Of a stretch of DNA of 64,000 nucleotides, positions 1 through 11,300 are shown in pieces (position 1 is the stretch's first letter; every line of letters starts with the position of its first letter). The notes under the pieces were generated by a model, which did no database searches, was not told the DNA's origin, and worked only from the letters and a program-made list of their open reading frames with translations. The position numbers and the translations under genes were made by a program. The DNA is from Cymbomonas tetramitiformis (lineage: Eukaryota > Chlorophyta > Pyramimonadophyceae > Pyramimonadales > Pyramimonadaceae): NCBI GenBank assembly GCA_001247695.2, contig LGRX02025922.1:1-64000 (forward strand), in the 5' to 3' direction.

Positions 1-451
1 AATTGTTCATTAGAAGGAACGCGATTCATGAGCCAGCCAGCACCATTCGTTATTTTCCTCACGTCAGCCTTACAAACTGAAATTTTCGAGAAAACTGTGT
101 GCTGATTTTTCGAAGTGATAAAATGGACCCAGCGAGTAGGCAACAGCTTAGAGAGCTGCACACAGACATGAAGACAGACATACAGATATTATGGTGTAGA
201 CACCATAACACCAATAATTGCCTACAGTAATGCCATGTGCAATAATTAGCCTAAAGCCATGTGCACCGCGTCAAGTTATGCCAGCGTCAATTCCTTATGT
301 TAAGATTGCCGAAAGCATGCCAGCCAGCGAGCGCCTTCCTTATTTTGGACCTCTTCCTTATTTTTTTGGGTCCAGCCAGCCAAATCACTAAAATCGTGAC
401 CCCCCAAAACGCTGGTGATTCCTTAACGGTGAATTCCTTAATACTGAGTGT

Positions 452-728
452 CTACTGTAAGTACTTAGCAAGCTCGTCCTCGCTAGGATTTTCATCCTGG
501 ACATTCTGCTTGAAGAAATCTGCTCGAGGGTCAAGAACCACCGCAGTTTGCATGCAAGGATGCTTCACAATTACTACTTGCGACGCGATCTGATCTGCGA
601 GCATGAATGGCTCTTTGGTATCGAACACGGTGTCGGGGTTCTCGGGGTCATCGCAAAAGAAACAGCCAGTGACGCTGTCCGGGCCAACTATGGAGTTCAT
701 CCGGTTATACATGGCGATCTTCGCTTTT
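452..728 (-). pseudogene. CACTA transposase C-terminal fragment (DUF4216-like)
   Basis: This minus-strand fragment encodes the C-terminal region of a CACTA (En/Spm) transposase-type protein. It aligns with the last exon of the complete CACTA element in this window (10926-11284). Shared blocks include a Lys-Glu-Pro-Phe followed by Leu, then a Gln-Val-Val-Ile-Val-x-His-Pro-Cys-Met block, then Thr-Ala-Val, Leu-Asp-Pro and Ala-Asp-Phe-Phe. The residues PFxL followed by QVVIV resemble the DUF4216 signature that follows the transposase in plant CACTA proteins. The frame stays open to an ATG at 775, but similarity stops near 735, where an LTR-like sequence begins. I therefore read it as an old CACTA copy cut by a retrotransposon. 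Its divergence from the 11-kb copy shows at least two CACTA lineages in this genome. Confidence 0.6.
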
Positions 729-946
729 TGCTGGATTTGACACTGTGTGTGACACTCAAAACTGTCACATGTCACTTCCTATGGTAGGCTGGGTGACCGT
801 CACCAGTAGACGGGAAACACCCGTTAGGTATTTATGTATGCCTCTGATTTATCTATCTCACTTTTACCGTTCTGATTCCGTAACCCTTAACTCAGGGTTT
901 ATCTCAACAGTTAGATATATATTACCGCCGAACCATATATCTACCA
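729..946 (+). repeat. Probable 5' LTR of truncated gag-only retroelement (copy C)
   Basis: The segment starts TGCTGGATTTG, matching the starts of the two well-defined LTRs elsewhere (TGCTGGACTTC at 26465 and TGCTGAAATCT at 57614), and ends in CA. Internal blocks such as GGTAGGCT and AGGGTTTAT also resemble the 57.6-kb LTR. The next bases, GGTTTGGCCCCAC, resemble the sequence directly after the 57.6-kb LTR (GGTCGTGGCCCCATCC), as expected for a shared primer-binding region. No second LTR is present, so no target duplication can be checked. Confidence 0.5.
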
Positions 947-1326
947 GGTTTGGCCCCACTTGCGTTTTATTTAGCCACTGCGAGATTGCCACCATGAGTG
1001 GCTAAGCTCGGACGCCTGGGATGGGGTGAGGCGCTCCGCGCGTGAGAGTGCCGGCAGTCACGGGTATGGCCTAAATTTTATGGGTTGATTTACGGCACGC
1101 CGCACCGGTTGGAGAACGGTTTTCTACGGGTCTTAATTGGATTGGTTTACGTTTTCTGGTTGGATCCCACACCGTTGCGTATTGGCCGCCGCTACCACAC
1201 GACTTCCCTGAATTATTTGATCTCTCACGGCTGCCGTATCGGCGACCCACGCGTTTCTTGGCCGCCCGGAACTGCCGCACATCTCGCGTTCCGTTGCCTC
1301 ACTCCGCCCCTTCAGTCCTTCTCAAG

Positions 1327-1878
1327 ATGGTTGCTTCTACTCGAGCCACCGCTAGCATGGCGAATCGCCGACGCGCGCTATCCACGATTTTTGATTCGGC
1401 AGCTGCGAGACACGCCAACACTCCAGCCACGCCGCCGGCAGCTCAGCCGGCTGCCAATTCAGCAGGTGCTGCGTTCCTGGCCTCGGTGCGGACGCTGCAA
1501 CGGGAACACTTCGACATGAAGGTCTCCAAGTCCGTTCGCCAAAAGTTATTCGAGGACAAGAACGGGCGATTTTCCGGGACTGAGTGCCACGCGTCCGCGC
1601 TCTTCGCCAGGATGGTCTCTGCGCTGCAGACAACATTTGTCACGGAGGACATTGGTTTCGCACCCCTTTTCCTGCTGGACGATGCTACCCTCCCCATCCG
1701 CGTGGAGGCCAACGCCTTATTGTTCTCCACGCTCGAGCTCATGGTTGACCCCGCGTCGCCAGCAGCGGACTGGATGGGTGACGGGAGGGTGACGGGAGGA
1801 ATTTCCGTGCTTTTCGGTTCGACCTACAGCGAACACGTCAAAACACGGCCATACTTGGCCCCTTCCCATTGCAGGTAG
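1327..1878 (+). pseudogene. Truncated gag-like ORF of LTR element copy C
   Basis: The ORF begins at an ATG at 1327, matching the position of the start of the related gag ORF at 27143; the frame is open further upstream. The first 150 residues are similar to the ORFs at 27143 and about 58275. Shared features are a basic N-terminus, a Thr-Ile-Phe-Asp block, a Pro/Ala-rich linker, then Arg-Glu-x-Phe-Asp, a Lys-Val block, Arg-Phe-x-Gly-Thr-Glu, Phe-Ala-Pro-Leu-Phe and Ser-Pro-Ala-x-Asp-Trp. Similarity ends near 1780 at a short GGGTGACGGGA duplication, and the last 33 residues look unrelated. The zinc-finger and hydrophobic parts seen in the full copies are missing. It is a broken structural-protein gene of a non-autonomous retroelement. 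Confidence 0.6.
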
Positions 1879-1925
1879 GGCAATGCTCGCCCCGGGTTCG
1901 TCCCGAGAGCAAGGCAGGTAGGGCC

Positions 1926-2243
1926 CTACCCGGTCATGCCGTCGCGTTCAATGTCAGTGAAGGTGGCGCGTGCCGGATGATTGTCGTATTCTTCCGTCAG
2001 AATGATTCCATCCCAAAAGAGTTCCTCAACTAAATCTATAAACCCATTCGTGGGATTGGCATCCCATTCGAGGACACGTTGCCTCTTGAAGGCATCGTCC
2101 GCACGCGGCGGCGTCGTCAACCCATCGCCCTCACCCGGAGAATTTGGCAAGCGATATGCAACAGTGGCTCTTTTCGCGGGATTGACCCTCCGTCTCTCCT
2201 CCGGAATCCCACCTTGCGCCAATCTCTGTGCGCGGGATGTCAT
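1926..2243 (-). CDS. Hypothetical 105-residue ORF
   Basis: This minus-strand ORF has a basic, Pro-rich first half and an acidic second half with a mixed hydrophobic stretch (FIDLVEELFWDGIIL). I do not recognise a family. It lies between the truncated LTR element and a palindromic repeat region, and GGTAGGGCCCTACC-type motifs beside it also occur in the repeats at 4.3-4.9 kb, so it may belong to a mobile element. No upstream exon or promoter is convincing. Confidence 0.2.
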   Translation of the reverse strand: MTSRAQRLAQGGIPEERRRVNPAKRATVAYRLPNSPGEGDGLTTPPRADDAFKRQRVLEWDANPTNGFIDLVEELFWDGIILTEEYDNHPARATFTDIERDGMTG

Positions 2244-2304
2244 CGCCTATTGTGCCTGCAAACCGCTTTTGCCCACGTACGTAACCTGCTGTACCATCAT
2301 AAGT

Positions 2305-2620
2305 ATGGCGTAAACATGGCCCTACCTAAGCAGTTTCAACAGCCGAGATGGTGAAACACGGCCTTGTTAGCCTTGTTTTACTGCCAACATTGGGCAAGAC
2401 GTACATAAAACGGACCATGTTTGATCTGTGTTTAAAAACACGTGGCAAACTTGGCCATTTTTGGGCAATGTTGGCAGTAAAACAAGGCAAACCACGTTGT
2501 GTTGCGCCGCGGAAGATGTTTACCTTGTACCTGAGTAGAATTGCCCTGGTATGGCCCGGTTCGAACAGCATTCACGCGAACACAAGGTAGACATCTTCCG
2601 CGGCGCACATAGCCCAAATC
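2305..2620. repeat. Inverted-repeat (foldback) segment
   Basis: Two nested inverted repeats are visible. A block containing CCTTGTTTTACTGCCAACAT near 2374 returns inverted near 2466-2487. A block containing GCGCCGCGGAAGATGT near 2505 returns inverted near 2590-2606. The GTTGTGTTGCGCCGCGGAA motif also occurs at about 4815, so both regions belong to one repeat family. No protein is encoded. Confidence 0.6.
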
Positions 2621-4176
2621 AATGCCCCAAATGCAAAACCCAATGGGGAAACGACCCAAACATGGTCATGTCTAGACCATACCTTAGGGTGCAGGCAAGC
2701 GTGGACAAAAATCGGTCATTTTCATGAAAAAAACAAGTTGAGCTCAAAAGAAAGGGGCTTGCTCGCAAAATACGATGGTGAAAACGGCTTGCTCAAATAT
2801 TCTATGGGCCATTCATGAATGGTCCAGAAGTGGGAAACCCTTGAAAAAAATATGCACAAAAGAAAGCGCAACAGAAAAAACATGGGTCCCATGACCCGGA
2901 ATCGCCACTCGCGCAGGTTCAGATCGCCGACCGTTCGCGGACAGGTTCAGACCGTTCAGATCGCGGCGTTCGAAAATCGAGAGTCTTCAGTTTATCCCAG
3001 AAGATGCCAGGCGATTACACATTACTCGAGTGATGACACAAAAGACAACGTCGCGCGATCGGGTGAGAGACACGGCATCGATAGCTCGATATCTGATAGC
3101 ACGTTGACATGCGACATTGCGATAGCCGATGGCAGAGGTGACCGCGTGTCACCGTAGACGTCATGTCATGTCACCATACTTGTACAGTGCACAGTTCGAG
3201 TTGTCAGTCACGGTACTTGTAAACGTTGGAGTTCGAAATTCCTCCTCTTCTCGTTGACCATCTGTACAGTGCAGTGCCTGTCTGCACTGTACAAAATTCT
3301 GCTTGCGCTTTTGCTTTTGTTTCCATGCGTTGCTTCTGAATTCATTCTTGCTTTTTCATATTTTCTCCTGCGTGCAAGTACTAGTGCCGTAGTGTTTTTT
3401 ACGCGCAGATGTAGTTAGATCTGCGCGTATTGAACGTTTACATGGGGTGAAAGGGAGATTTTTCCCGCTAGTCCTTTGGACTAGGTTTGGTTGGTTCTAT
3501 TCCAACTCACCCCCTCTAAACTTTCACTCTCCTTAACTTTCTTCTTATTTTCCCCCCCTTTTTTCCCTCGTTACTAACCTCTTTTTCGTTGGCGCTATTT
3601 TTCAGATTGACTCGTGAGTTGGACCGGCGAAAACGCGATTCAACCCACGAACGACTCCATCGCCTTCGACTTCTATTCTCCTTTGACCCCTTGTCTTTGA
3701 ATTGTTTTCGTTTGCGTGCTTGTTTTTTTTTCCAGATTTACTAACGATTGGTTCCTTGTCCTTTGATATAGGATGGCTGAAAATTTATGAGGAGCAAGGC
3801 ACGTGCTCATCAACGACGCCAACACTCGCGTTGTAGATTGTAGATAGGCTTATTGTTTGTATTTTACGAAATAGTTTTCAAGTAGGATTTGAAATAGTAA
3901 TGTAGTGAATATTTAGGGAGTAGATTAGAAAATATAGTACTTACGCGATATTGGTTTGTATTAACTGTATTGCATAATGTATTCATTTGTGCGTTAGAAC
4001 CCATGCTTGTTTGCATTCGTGTGTCCTATCGTATTGAGCATGTAGTTACGTAGCGAGTAAAAAATAGTTTCGAATAGCAATTGCTATTGCCTTGTCGCAT
4101 TTTCACATATCACATGCATACTTTTCAAAGCACGAAAGCATCAACTAGGAAGTATAGTGCATCCCGACTTGCGGTA
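2621..4176. other. No recognisable gene
   Basis: I see no convincing coding region. A 112-codon open frame at 2819-3157 has no family features and covers a short duplicated CAGGTTCAGA/CCGTTC sequence. The part from 3400 to 3800 is pyrimidine-rich and the rest is AT-rich. There is no tRNA or rRNA signature. Confidence 0.4.
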
Positions 4177-4230
4177 TGCATACTAAGTTTCAATATGTTG
4201 TGCATGCAACATATTGAAACTTAGTATGCA
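4177..4230. repeat. Perfect 24-bp-arm palindrome
   Basis: Arms 4177-4200 and 4207-4230 are exact reverse complements (TGCATACTAAG... / ...CTTAGTATGCA) around a 6-nt spacer. It would form a strong hairpin or cruciform. It lies in non-coding AT-rich DNA just before the tandem array at 4389. Confidence 0.8.
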
Positions 4231-4388
4231 ACGCATACATAGCATATCCAATATGTGTGTGTTAAAGCATATCATTAACATGTGTTTGTTATTCGTTGAA
4301 AGACCGAATATCTAGGTAGATATGGCCATGTTTACATCGTATTCGATATGCGGTAGATATATACATGGCCATGTTTGATCAGTACTTG

Positions 4389-4690
4389 AGAATAAACACA
4401 TGATAGGTAAGGCCATACTTACCCTTGTTTATGTATAAACATGGCCATGTTTGATCATTACTTGAGAATAAACACATGATAGGTAAGGCCCTACTTACCC
4501 TTGTTTATGTATAGACATGGCCATACTTACCTTGTACTTGGATATAGATACATGATAGGTAGGGCCCTACTTACCCTTGTTTATGTATAAACATGGCCAT
4601 ACTTACCTTGTACTTGAGTACAGATACATGATAGGTAGGGCCCTACTTACCTTGTTTATGTATAAACATGGCCATACTTACCTTGTATCT
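4389..4690. repeat. Four tandem copies of a ~77-bp repeat
   Basis: Units begin near 4389, 4466, 4542 and 4619. Each holds an ACATGATAGGTA motif, then GGCC(A/C)TACTTACC, TTGTTTATGTATA and ACATGGCCAT. The motifs match those in the foldback sequences at 2305 and 4776, so this looks like subterminal repeat DNA of a DNA transposon. Confidence 0.7.
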
Positions 4691-4880
4691 ACCCAATGTC
4701 TAAGTGATTCATGCATTCACGTGCGTACGTATGGTGCGTTAGACATTGGGTAGGTACAAGGTAAGTAAGGGGTAAGTAAGGCCAAAAACCACGACCAAAC
4801 ATGGCCCTACTTGGGTTGTGTTGCGCCGCGGAAAAACTGACTAAACATGGCCATGTCTGGTCGTGGTTTTTGGCCATTCC
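4691..4880. repeat. Two adjacent hairpins of the GGCCATGTTT repeat family
   Basis: The first hairpin pairs ACCCAATGTCTAA at 4691 with its reverse complement ending at 4752. The second pairs GGCCAAAAACCACGACC near 4780 with its reverse complement near 4857-4873. The loop of the second holds the GTTGCGCCGCGGAA motif that is also at about 2505. Confidence 0.65.
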
Positions 4881-4963
4881 AGACACAAGGTAGATACAAG
4901 GCAAACATGGCCCTACCTACGATTCCTAAATTCGTAGGGAGCGCTACTTCAGGCGATAGGTTC

Positions 4964-6733
4964 ATGCGAGAAGCTACAATGCTGCACATGGACCCAACGC
5001 TTGAACACGGGGATCGAGCGCCACGTAAGACCACTGTTCGGACGAGGGCGCATCGCGTAAAACGTGCTCTCATGGGACGGGAATACGGTGAGGGCTCGCC
5101 CCGAGACGGGTTGGCACGCTTGCATGAGGAGTTGCATGGCCGGGAGAACTCAGACGGCAAGTTTATTTTCGAGATGAATGAGTTTGGCGACTGCTCTGTC
5201 ATCATGGGCTTCGTCAACGAGTTAAAGGCGTGGGGGAAGGTATTCGAACCCGTTGGAGAGGTCTCAATGTACGCAGTTCTGTATATCTGATATCCGAGTT
5301 AGGATATCCTTGCAATATTAATTGGTCACAACGCATATTTGAAACTTTATCAATCATACCAGTAGAACGAATGCTGGATCCAATCTATTAAAATAACTCG
5401 TTTTCCAAAAGCTTATTCTTCGATGTGTTTGCGGTTTGCTTTTAGTCAGTAGAGATTTTGGGCGAGAACATGGTCATGGGGATGGACGTCACTGAGGGTA
5501 TCGCGTTGAATCCCACACCTGAAACCCAAGATGGCGGGGGTAAATGGATGAAGTTGTTGGCGTTCAATCTCAGCGGCGGTCCACGTCATGGGGTCGGGGC
5601 GGTACCCGCTTTCTCGCCATTAATCGCCCTCGCAAAGCGCATGGACGCACGAACAATCAAGAAGATATTCATAGAGATCGAGGGCATCCTAAAGACGAAT
5701 CTTGACATCCGAGATTTGAGAGAATTAGTGCGCATACTCGTGTACGATCATGACCGCGCGGAAGACTTAGCCGTCTGCGACTTCTTCTTCCACAAGTTAC
5801 CTGGTAAGTCACAAAATAGGGTTCAAGTGAACGGCACTCTCTGTCTAATATACAACGTGGAGTAAATGCTAAAGTGTCTGGGCTTTGGTGACCAATATTG
5901 CACCTTGACAGGTGAACACATGCAATATGTGCACGATTGCATCCTTGCGGAGACGGCTCTCCCGAAGCAAGTGCTGCTTAAAGATGCTTATCACGCTATG
6001 AGCAAGGTCATATTACACGGAAAAAAGCTTATAGGTGTCCAACACGGTCACCCCGTATACCTTATGGTGGTACTGCAACGCACGATTAGGAACATGGGGG
6101 ATCCCACATTATTTCCTTCGAGGGGTACGCTACTCCTTTATTACTACAAGATTGTTTCATTGAGTTTCTCATTTGTAAAGCAGACATCATATAATATTGT
6201 TGAGTGGCGTAATGTGTTACAGATGGGGAGAGAGAGTCTTCCCGACTGCGAAGAGCTTGTCTACGAGGCGACCGCATCGTGAGTTTTGTACTCAACGTGC
6301 TTAGTGTGCCCCATTTCGATATTGTCAATGGACAGCCTATGCGGTTGGACAATCCTAAGTATCGTCCACCGTTGTTCACCACAAGAGACCACAGACCCCC
6401 AAGTGTGGAGGATTTTCACCTTGGGGACGATGATGCTATTTGTCCCAAAATTTCGGACGATATCGATTCTGCTGCACACACGACTAGCCTCTCCGCCGAC
6501 GATGTGACCGAGGATATCAAAAACTCCGCTTCAGCAACACACGACACCGAACTCGAGGTAAGCCAATCCAGACAGTGTATCGGTTGAGAAAATAACTATT
6601 GGTTCCAAGAGGGTACCTTATACCACACCCGGGGAACGCGCTTCGTACATAAAAGTTGGGGCAGTGTATATACAGATAGACCCGCGTAAGCGCCATATAC
6701 ACAAGATCCCATTGAGTGTGTGGAAGACCTGTA
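4964..6733 (+). pseudogene. Unrecognised multi-exon gene, 5' part, cut by CACTA insertion
   Basis: Phase-compatible exons can be proposed at 4964-5239, 5455-5803, 5912-6124, 6223-6278, 6336-6557 and 6589-6733. Junctions have GT donors and AG acceptors (for example GGGAAG|gtattc and CCTG|gtaagt). The intron 6558-6588 would be only 31 nt, so that junction is doubtful. The predicted protein is soluble, with a charged N-terminus, a long helical-looking middle and an acidic Ser/Thr-rich stretch in the fifth exon. I do not recognise the family. The last exon stops at the CACTA target site; its frame stays open when read into the other flank at 12287 (up to about 12324). Whether this is a host gene or a larger element's gene is unknown. 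Confidence 0.45.
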
Positions 6734-6787
6734 CCCTACGGTCCTGGAAAACGTTAGTATGCTGATAACGACATGCTAAACGCGTGC
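6734..6787 (+). repeat. CACTA left terminal inverted repeat
   Basis: This 54-bp repeat matches the inverse of 12230-12283 with a single difference at its 32nd base. The preceding GTA is the duplicated target. Confidence 0.9.
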
Positions 6788-7510
6788 TAACGACATGTTA
6801 ACGAATTATAACAATGCATGCTAACGACATATTAACAGTCGATAGTATGTCGTTAGCATGCCGTTAGCACAATTCATGTCCTAGCTGGAATTTATATGTT
6901 AACGACATGCTAACGACATACTACCGATATGTGCTAACGACACACTAACGCAACGTTAGCATGGCGTTAGCACGTTCTTAGTACGACATACTAACGGCAT
7001 CATAACGGCATATTAACGGCATACTACGGACATGCTAACAATGGCAAGCCAAGTGGTTTAGTATGCCAATATGATGTCCATAGCATTGCATTAGTATGTT
7101 TTTAGCATAATATGTCCATGCTAACGCAACCATCATAAACGCATACTAAAAACATGCTATGGACGTGCTACGCGGATACTAACACTGATATGATAACTTA
7201 TGTTAGCATGTTCATATAGTGTCATTAGCATGCCTTTAGCATGCTATGATCGTACTAACAAGTACATACTAAACGCATACTATCGACATGCTATTCACAT
7301 GTTAACGATACGATACTAACGACATGCTATGGACGTACTACATACACACTAATGCCGATATGATAACTGATGTTAGCATGTGCATATAATGTCATTAGTA
7401 TGCCTTTAGCATGCTATGCTCGTGCTAATGATTACGTACTAAACGCATACTATCGATATGCTATTGACATGCTAACGCCATACTAATGGCATACTAGCAC
7501 CGGTGTTAGC
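6788..7510. repeat. CACTA left subterminal repeats
   Basis: Dozens of 8-14 bp units resembling GCTAACGACAT, GCATACTAAC and their complements occur in both orientations. No coding potential is seen. Such arrays are bound by the small CACTA-encoded protein in known elements; that role here is inferred. Confidence 0.75.
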
Positions 7511-7697
7511 ATGCACTACACGCATAACACACGCGTATACGCGGGGAACAAAGTTGTGACCAGCATGCTCAACTAAGCAGGTTTGTACACAGGAAAGCAA
7601 GTGAAGACTATTAGCAATACAAACTGAATAAAAAAAGGTATTAATACAGACCATGGTCGATAAAGACCTTGGCCAATGTTCACGGATTCAAGTGATC

Positions 7698-8508
7698 CTA
7701 CTTTGAGCCATGAAAGGCTTTTTCAACCGCCCCTTTGCGGATGTAGGAGGCGTCAACTACTAGCGCCACCGGCTGCTTCTCCAGGACGGCGTCCTTTTTC
7801 CCGCGGAATGCGGCGTAAAAGAACTTTTCAAATGCCTTGGCCTCCTTGGAATCCTTCGTCTCCAAAAAGACCTCGGTTTTTTTTATGATTGTGTTCAAAG
7901 CACCAATGGCTTTCCCACCGAACTCGTCAACGCCGACGGTTCCGGTCCGGTGGTTCACTTTTTTCACCTGAGGAAAAACACTATTCAAGTTAATTGGCAA
8001 GCAAGAAAAAACAAGGGAAACCGTATCGTGTAATAACATGCTATGAGCATACTAAAGACGTGTTAAAGACGTACTAACTAATAAAAACTTACAGCGAGCA
8101 AGGGAAGAGTTTGCATACCTCTATGGCAAGGAAGAGGGGGGGGAGCTTGAGGGCCTTGGGGTCCTCCCAGTGCCCGACCGTCGCGGAGAGGTCACATGCG
8201 GTGACCTCTCCCGCGAGGAGCGGGACCTCCGCCTTGAGGGACCCACTCGAGGTGAAGTAGCAATCCTCACCAAGGGGGGGATCCACCTCCTCGTCGTCAT
8301 CGGTTTCCCGGCAGAACACCCATACGTGTGTTCCAACCGGGTACCTCTTCACGAGGTCGGCGTGATCCTCTTCGTCACTTTCGGAAGGCTCCCCCCCCTT
8401 CTCTTTTTTTCCAAGCCTTGATCTTTTGGAGGGAGAGGCTACAACCGCTTGCTCCCCGCCCACCACCTCCTTGGTGGCCTCCTCCTTCTCCTCCTCCTCC
8501 TCAGCCAC
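7698..8508 (-). CDS. CACTA second gene, acidic/basic two-exon protein
   Basis: Two minus-strand exons join in frame: 8508-8119 ends GCCATAGAG|gtatgc, and 7967-7698 follows cctcag|GTGAAA and ends in a stop. The N-terminus is strongly acidic (runs of Glu and Lys), then comes a Lys/Arg-Ser patch, an Arg-Tyr-Pro-Val-Gly segment with a hydrophobic core, and a basic C-terminal exon of about 89 residues. An upstream exon is possible because the frame stays open through an acceptor at about 8542. It lies inside the CACTA element, facing away from the transposase remnant. By position it could be the counterpart of the second protein of plant CACTA elements, but I see no sequence family that proves this. 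Confidence 0.55.
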
Positions 8509-8718
8509 AGTATGGCTGAGTTGCTTGACCCAATGGTCTAAAAGATAATCGCCTGCAAAAAAGTATTGACATGTTCAGGTAGATATTACGTCGCTAATAT
8601 GCTATGAACGTGATATGCTATACTATGCACGTGCTAACGCGGACGTGCAACACGAAAGGTGAACTATGTTATGACAGACGCAGTATGATACGGTATGATA
8701 CGGTTGATGCCGCACAAG

Positions 8719-11284
8719 TCATGGACGTCGGTTCGTACGCTGGGTGCCTAGTATGCAAGATCCGGGGGACATTCGCAACATGTTTGCACAAGATGGTGTA
8801 CATGTTCAGCAAGCAAGATCCACCAGGTATGTATGTAGCACGTTCTTAGCATACTATCGGTATCGTACGAACATGCTAAAGGCATGCTATCCGTATCATG
8901 AATGCATTCTGGACGTATGTTTGACGATTTCTTTGTTCTCACTTCGGCTTAGGCACTCAACCGTTGCGCACGGACGCCGAGTACATGCGTCATGGCGCAA
9001 GGCACGAAGATCTACGGGATAGTGGAGACCCAGAACTTTCGGGCGCGACCTTGGAGGAGAGCATGAGAAAGACGGGCGTGAAGTTCTTGAGCGTGTTTAT
9101 TCGGTTGGTTTACTTCAAGCTCTTCTACCGTGATTTCATCCTGGATGGCATGCATGCCATCATGAACTTAGCGAACAGGATTGCCGCATCATTGCTCGGG
9201 GTCGACTTCACCGACGCCGTCCGCCAGCAAGCGAGAGAGGATGGTGTCCACCCCACGTGGCATGCCACAACCAAGGTGAAGAATAGTAAAGGTAGGCAAC
9301 TATTCGCGTGTTAGCATGTTCATAGGGTTGTGTTAGGTTGTTGTGGCAATATTACCGACAGCCTAAACGCATGCTAACAGTATTTTCATGTTTTTTTAAT
9401 TGTGCCGCAGGGGCGGAGGTTTTGGTGTACAAGATGACGCATGGACCTTTCGCGATTCCACCCCGCCCTAACAAAACGTCCACCACGAAGCGATGTTTGG
9501 AGACCGCGCGCTTGTTTTTGCGGAGCATCAGGGCGACGGAGGGATGGGGGCGTGGTCACTTACGATTGCTACAAACTACCGCCGATAAGAAAGCCGCCAA
9601 GCACATTCGGGCTCATGACGGTTTGAAGCTCGTGCAGAACGGTACCATGGCGACAGTCTGCGCTTGGCCACGACGAGATTACGGGCAGCCCGCCGATCCA
9701 TTGGCGAAGATAGTGGGCCGAATGACCATGATCGTGCGGGAGCTGACGACGAAACAAGTGCGGCCTCAGGTAATCTGTTAGCATGTCGTTAGTAGGTAAG
9801 CATGATACCGTTAGCACGTTAAGCACAATATATGGGCGTCCTAACATACTGCTATGTGCAGGATATGGGGCTACTTGCACGAGAAATAGAGCTATTTTTC
9901 AAGGATTTGGAGGCGGCCGGACCAGCGTATATGTGGTGTGTTATTAACACTCACATGTTTTCTCACATGGTCACGCAACTTGAGAAGTATGGTCCAATGC
10001 GGGAAGTGTGGATGTACGCCTTTGAGTCCTTGAACGGCCACATCAAATCCCTAGCGAGGAGCAACTCCATGCCCGTTCCAGCCATAATGAATTACTTCAG
10101 TCGCGTGAAGCTGTTGCGTCTGGTGCGTGGGATAATCACTTTCATTACGGCAGGCGTCTCCACCCGGGTGCCGGCGGCCGTGACCATGGGGAGCCGCGGG
10201 GCGATTGCGGTTGAGGTATCGGCTAGGGGGAAGCGGGTGGTCTTGCGAGATGATGAAATCCAACACATTAAGGTTTGGATGCGCACTCACATTCCGGCGT
10301 ATGGAGACCTGGTGGAGAGATGTGAGAAGTATGCGGAGGACGCGCGCAGGTGATCCCATCATTTCCTGAGCAGTTGTTGGCCCTGTACGTTCTGACGCCG
10401 CTATTACGTCGCTAGTACGCCTTTAGCATACTAACGACAATATATGACTGTGCACAGATGGAATGCCAAGATGCGGGCGCGAAACAAAAAACACAGGCTC
10501 GCGGCTTGTACAAAGGAGGGTAAGCCTGAGCACATACGCGAACCCGTATTTGGAGCATATGCGGATCCGACAGAATGGCTGGGCCGAAAGTTCACAAAGG
10601 ACGAGATGTTGCTCATGGCGGGGCCGGCACCGGTTTGCTATAGTTTCGCGCATATTAAGATCGGCGACGCCCATAACCGCACGGCTACGACCGATCGGAA
10701 TAAGCGCACCGTGCATAGCTATTTTCGTACGTTCTTCGTGAATGAGGAAATGGACAGTGATGGGAACGTAATCTTCAAGAGAAGGGTGAGCCAAAAACCG
10801 ATGAAATCGACAGGTGAGGAAGCAACGACAATGTATCGTGCAGTTATGATGTCTTTAGTGTTTCGGTAGCATGTGATTAGCACAAGGATACCATCCTAAC
10901 CGCATATTAAGGGCATTTGGACCAGCAATGGTGGTTTTCACAATCGTGGGCTTGGCGAAATGCAGGCACGGCCGCATTACCAAAATACTGCGAGTGGAGA
11001 TTGCTGGAGAGTTGTACACCTTACTCAAGTGCGATTGGCTTGCAAAGCCGACCGAGAAACAGATCAAGGCCTACCGTCTACGAAACTCCATTCTCGGCCC
11101 GGATGATTTGACTAGGACGGTCTACACCTTCAACCCGCACGTTGACCCAGCAGCCTTTGAGCACAAGGAGCCATTCATATTACCCAATCGAGTAGAACAA
11201 CAAGTTGTTATTGTGCCACATCCGTGCATGGAGACCGCCGTTATTCTCGACCCAACGGCCGACTTCTTTGAGTGCATAGGATGA
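8719..11284 (+). pseudogene. CACTA transposase (Tnp2/Transposase_21 type), N-terminally truncated
   Basis: Six exons join in consistent phase: 8719-8826, 8953-9291, 9411-9769, 9862-10349, 10458-10813 and 10926-11284, ending at TGA. The first encodes a Cys-x-x-Cys segment like the Transposase_21 zinc region. The second carries an Asp-Gly-Met-His motif (the Asp-x-Met-His of Tnp2 proteins). The fourth has a His...Gly-Pro...Phe-Glu-x-x-Asn-Gly-His-Ile-Lys block typical of DUF4218. The last has the Pro-Phe-x-Leu and Gln-Val-Val-Ile-Val block of DUF4216. The N-terminal part of the catalytic domain is not found upstream, where only the opposite-strand gene and repeats lie. The copy therefore probably cannot move by itself, although its ends are intact. 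Confidence 0.75.
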
Positions 11285-11300
11285 CATTAGAATGTTAAAT

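Noticed and set aside
2819..3157. 112-codon basic frame
   Set aside because: It has no start context or family features and overlaps short internal duplications.
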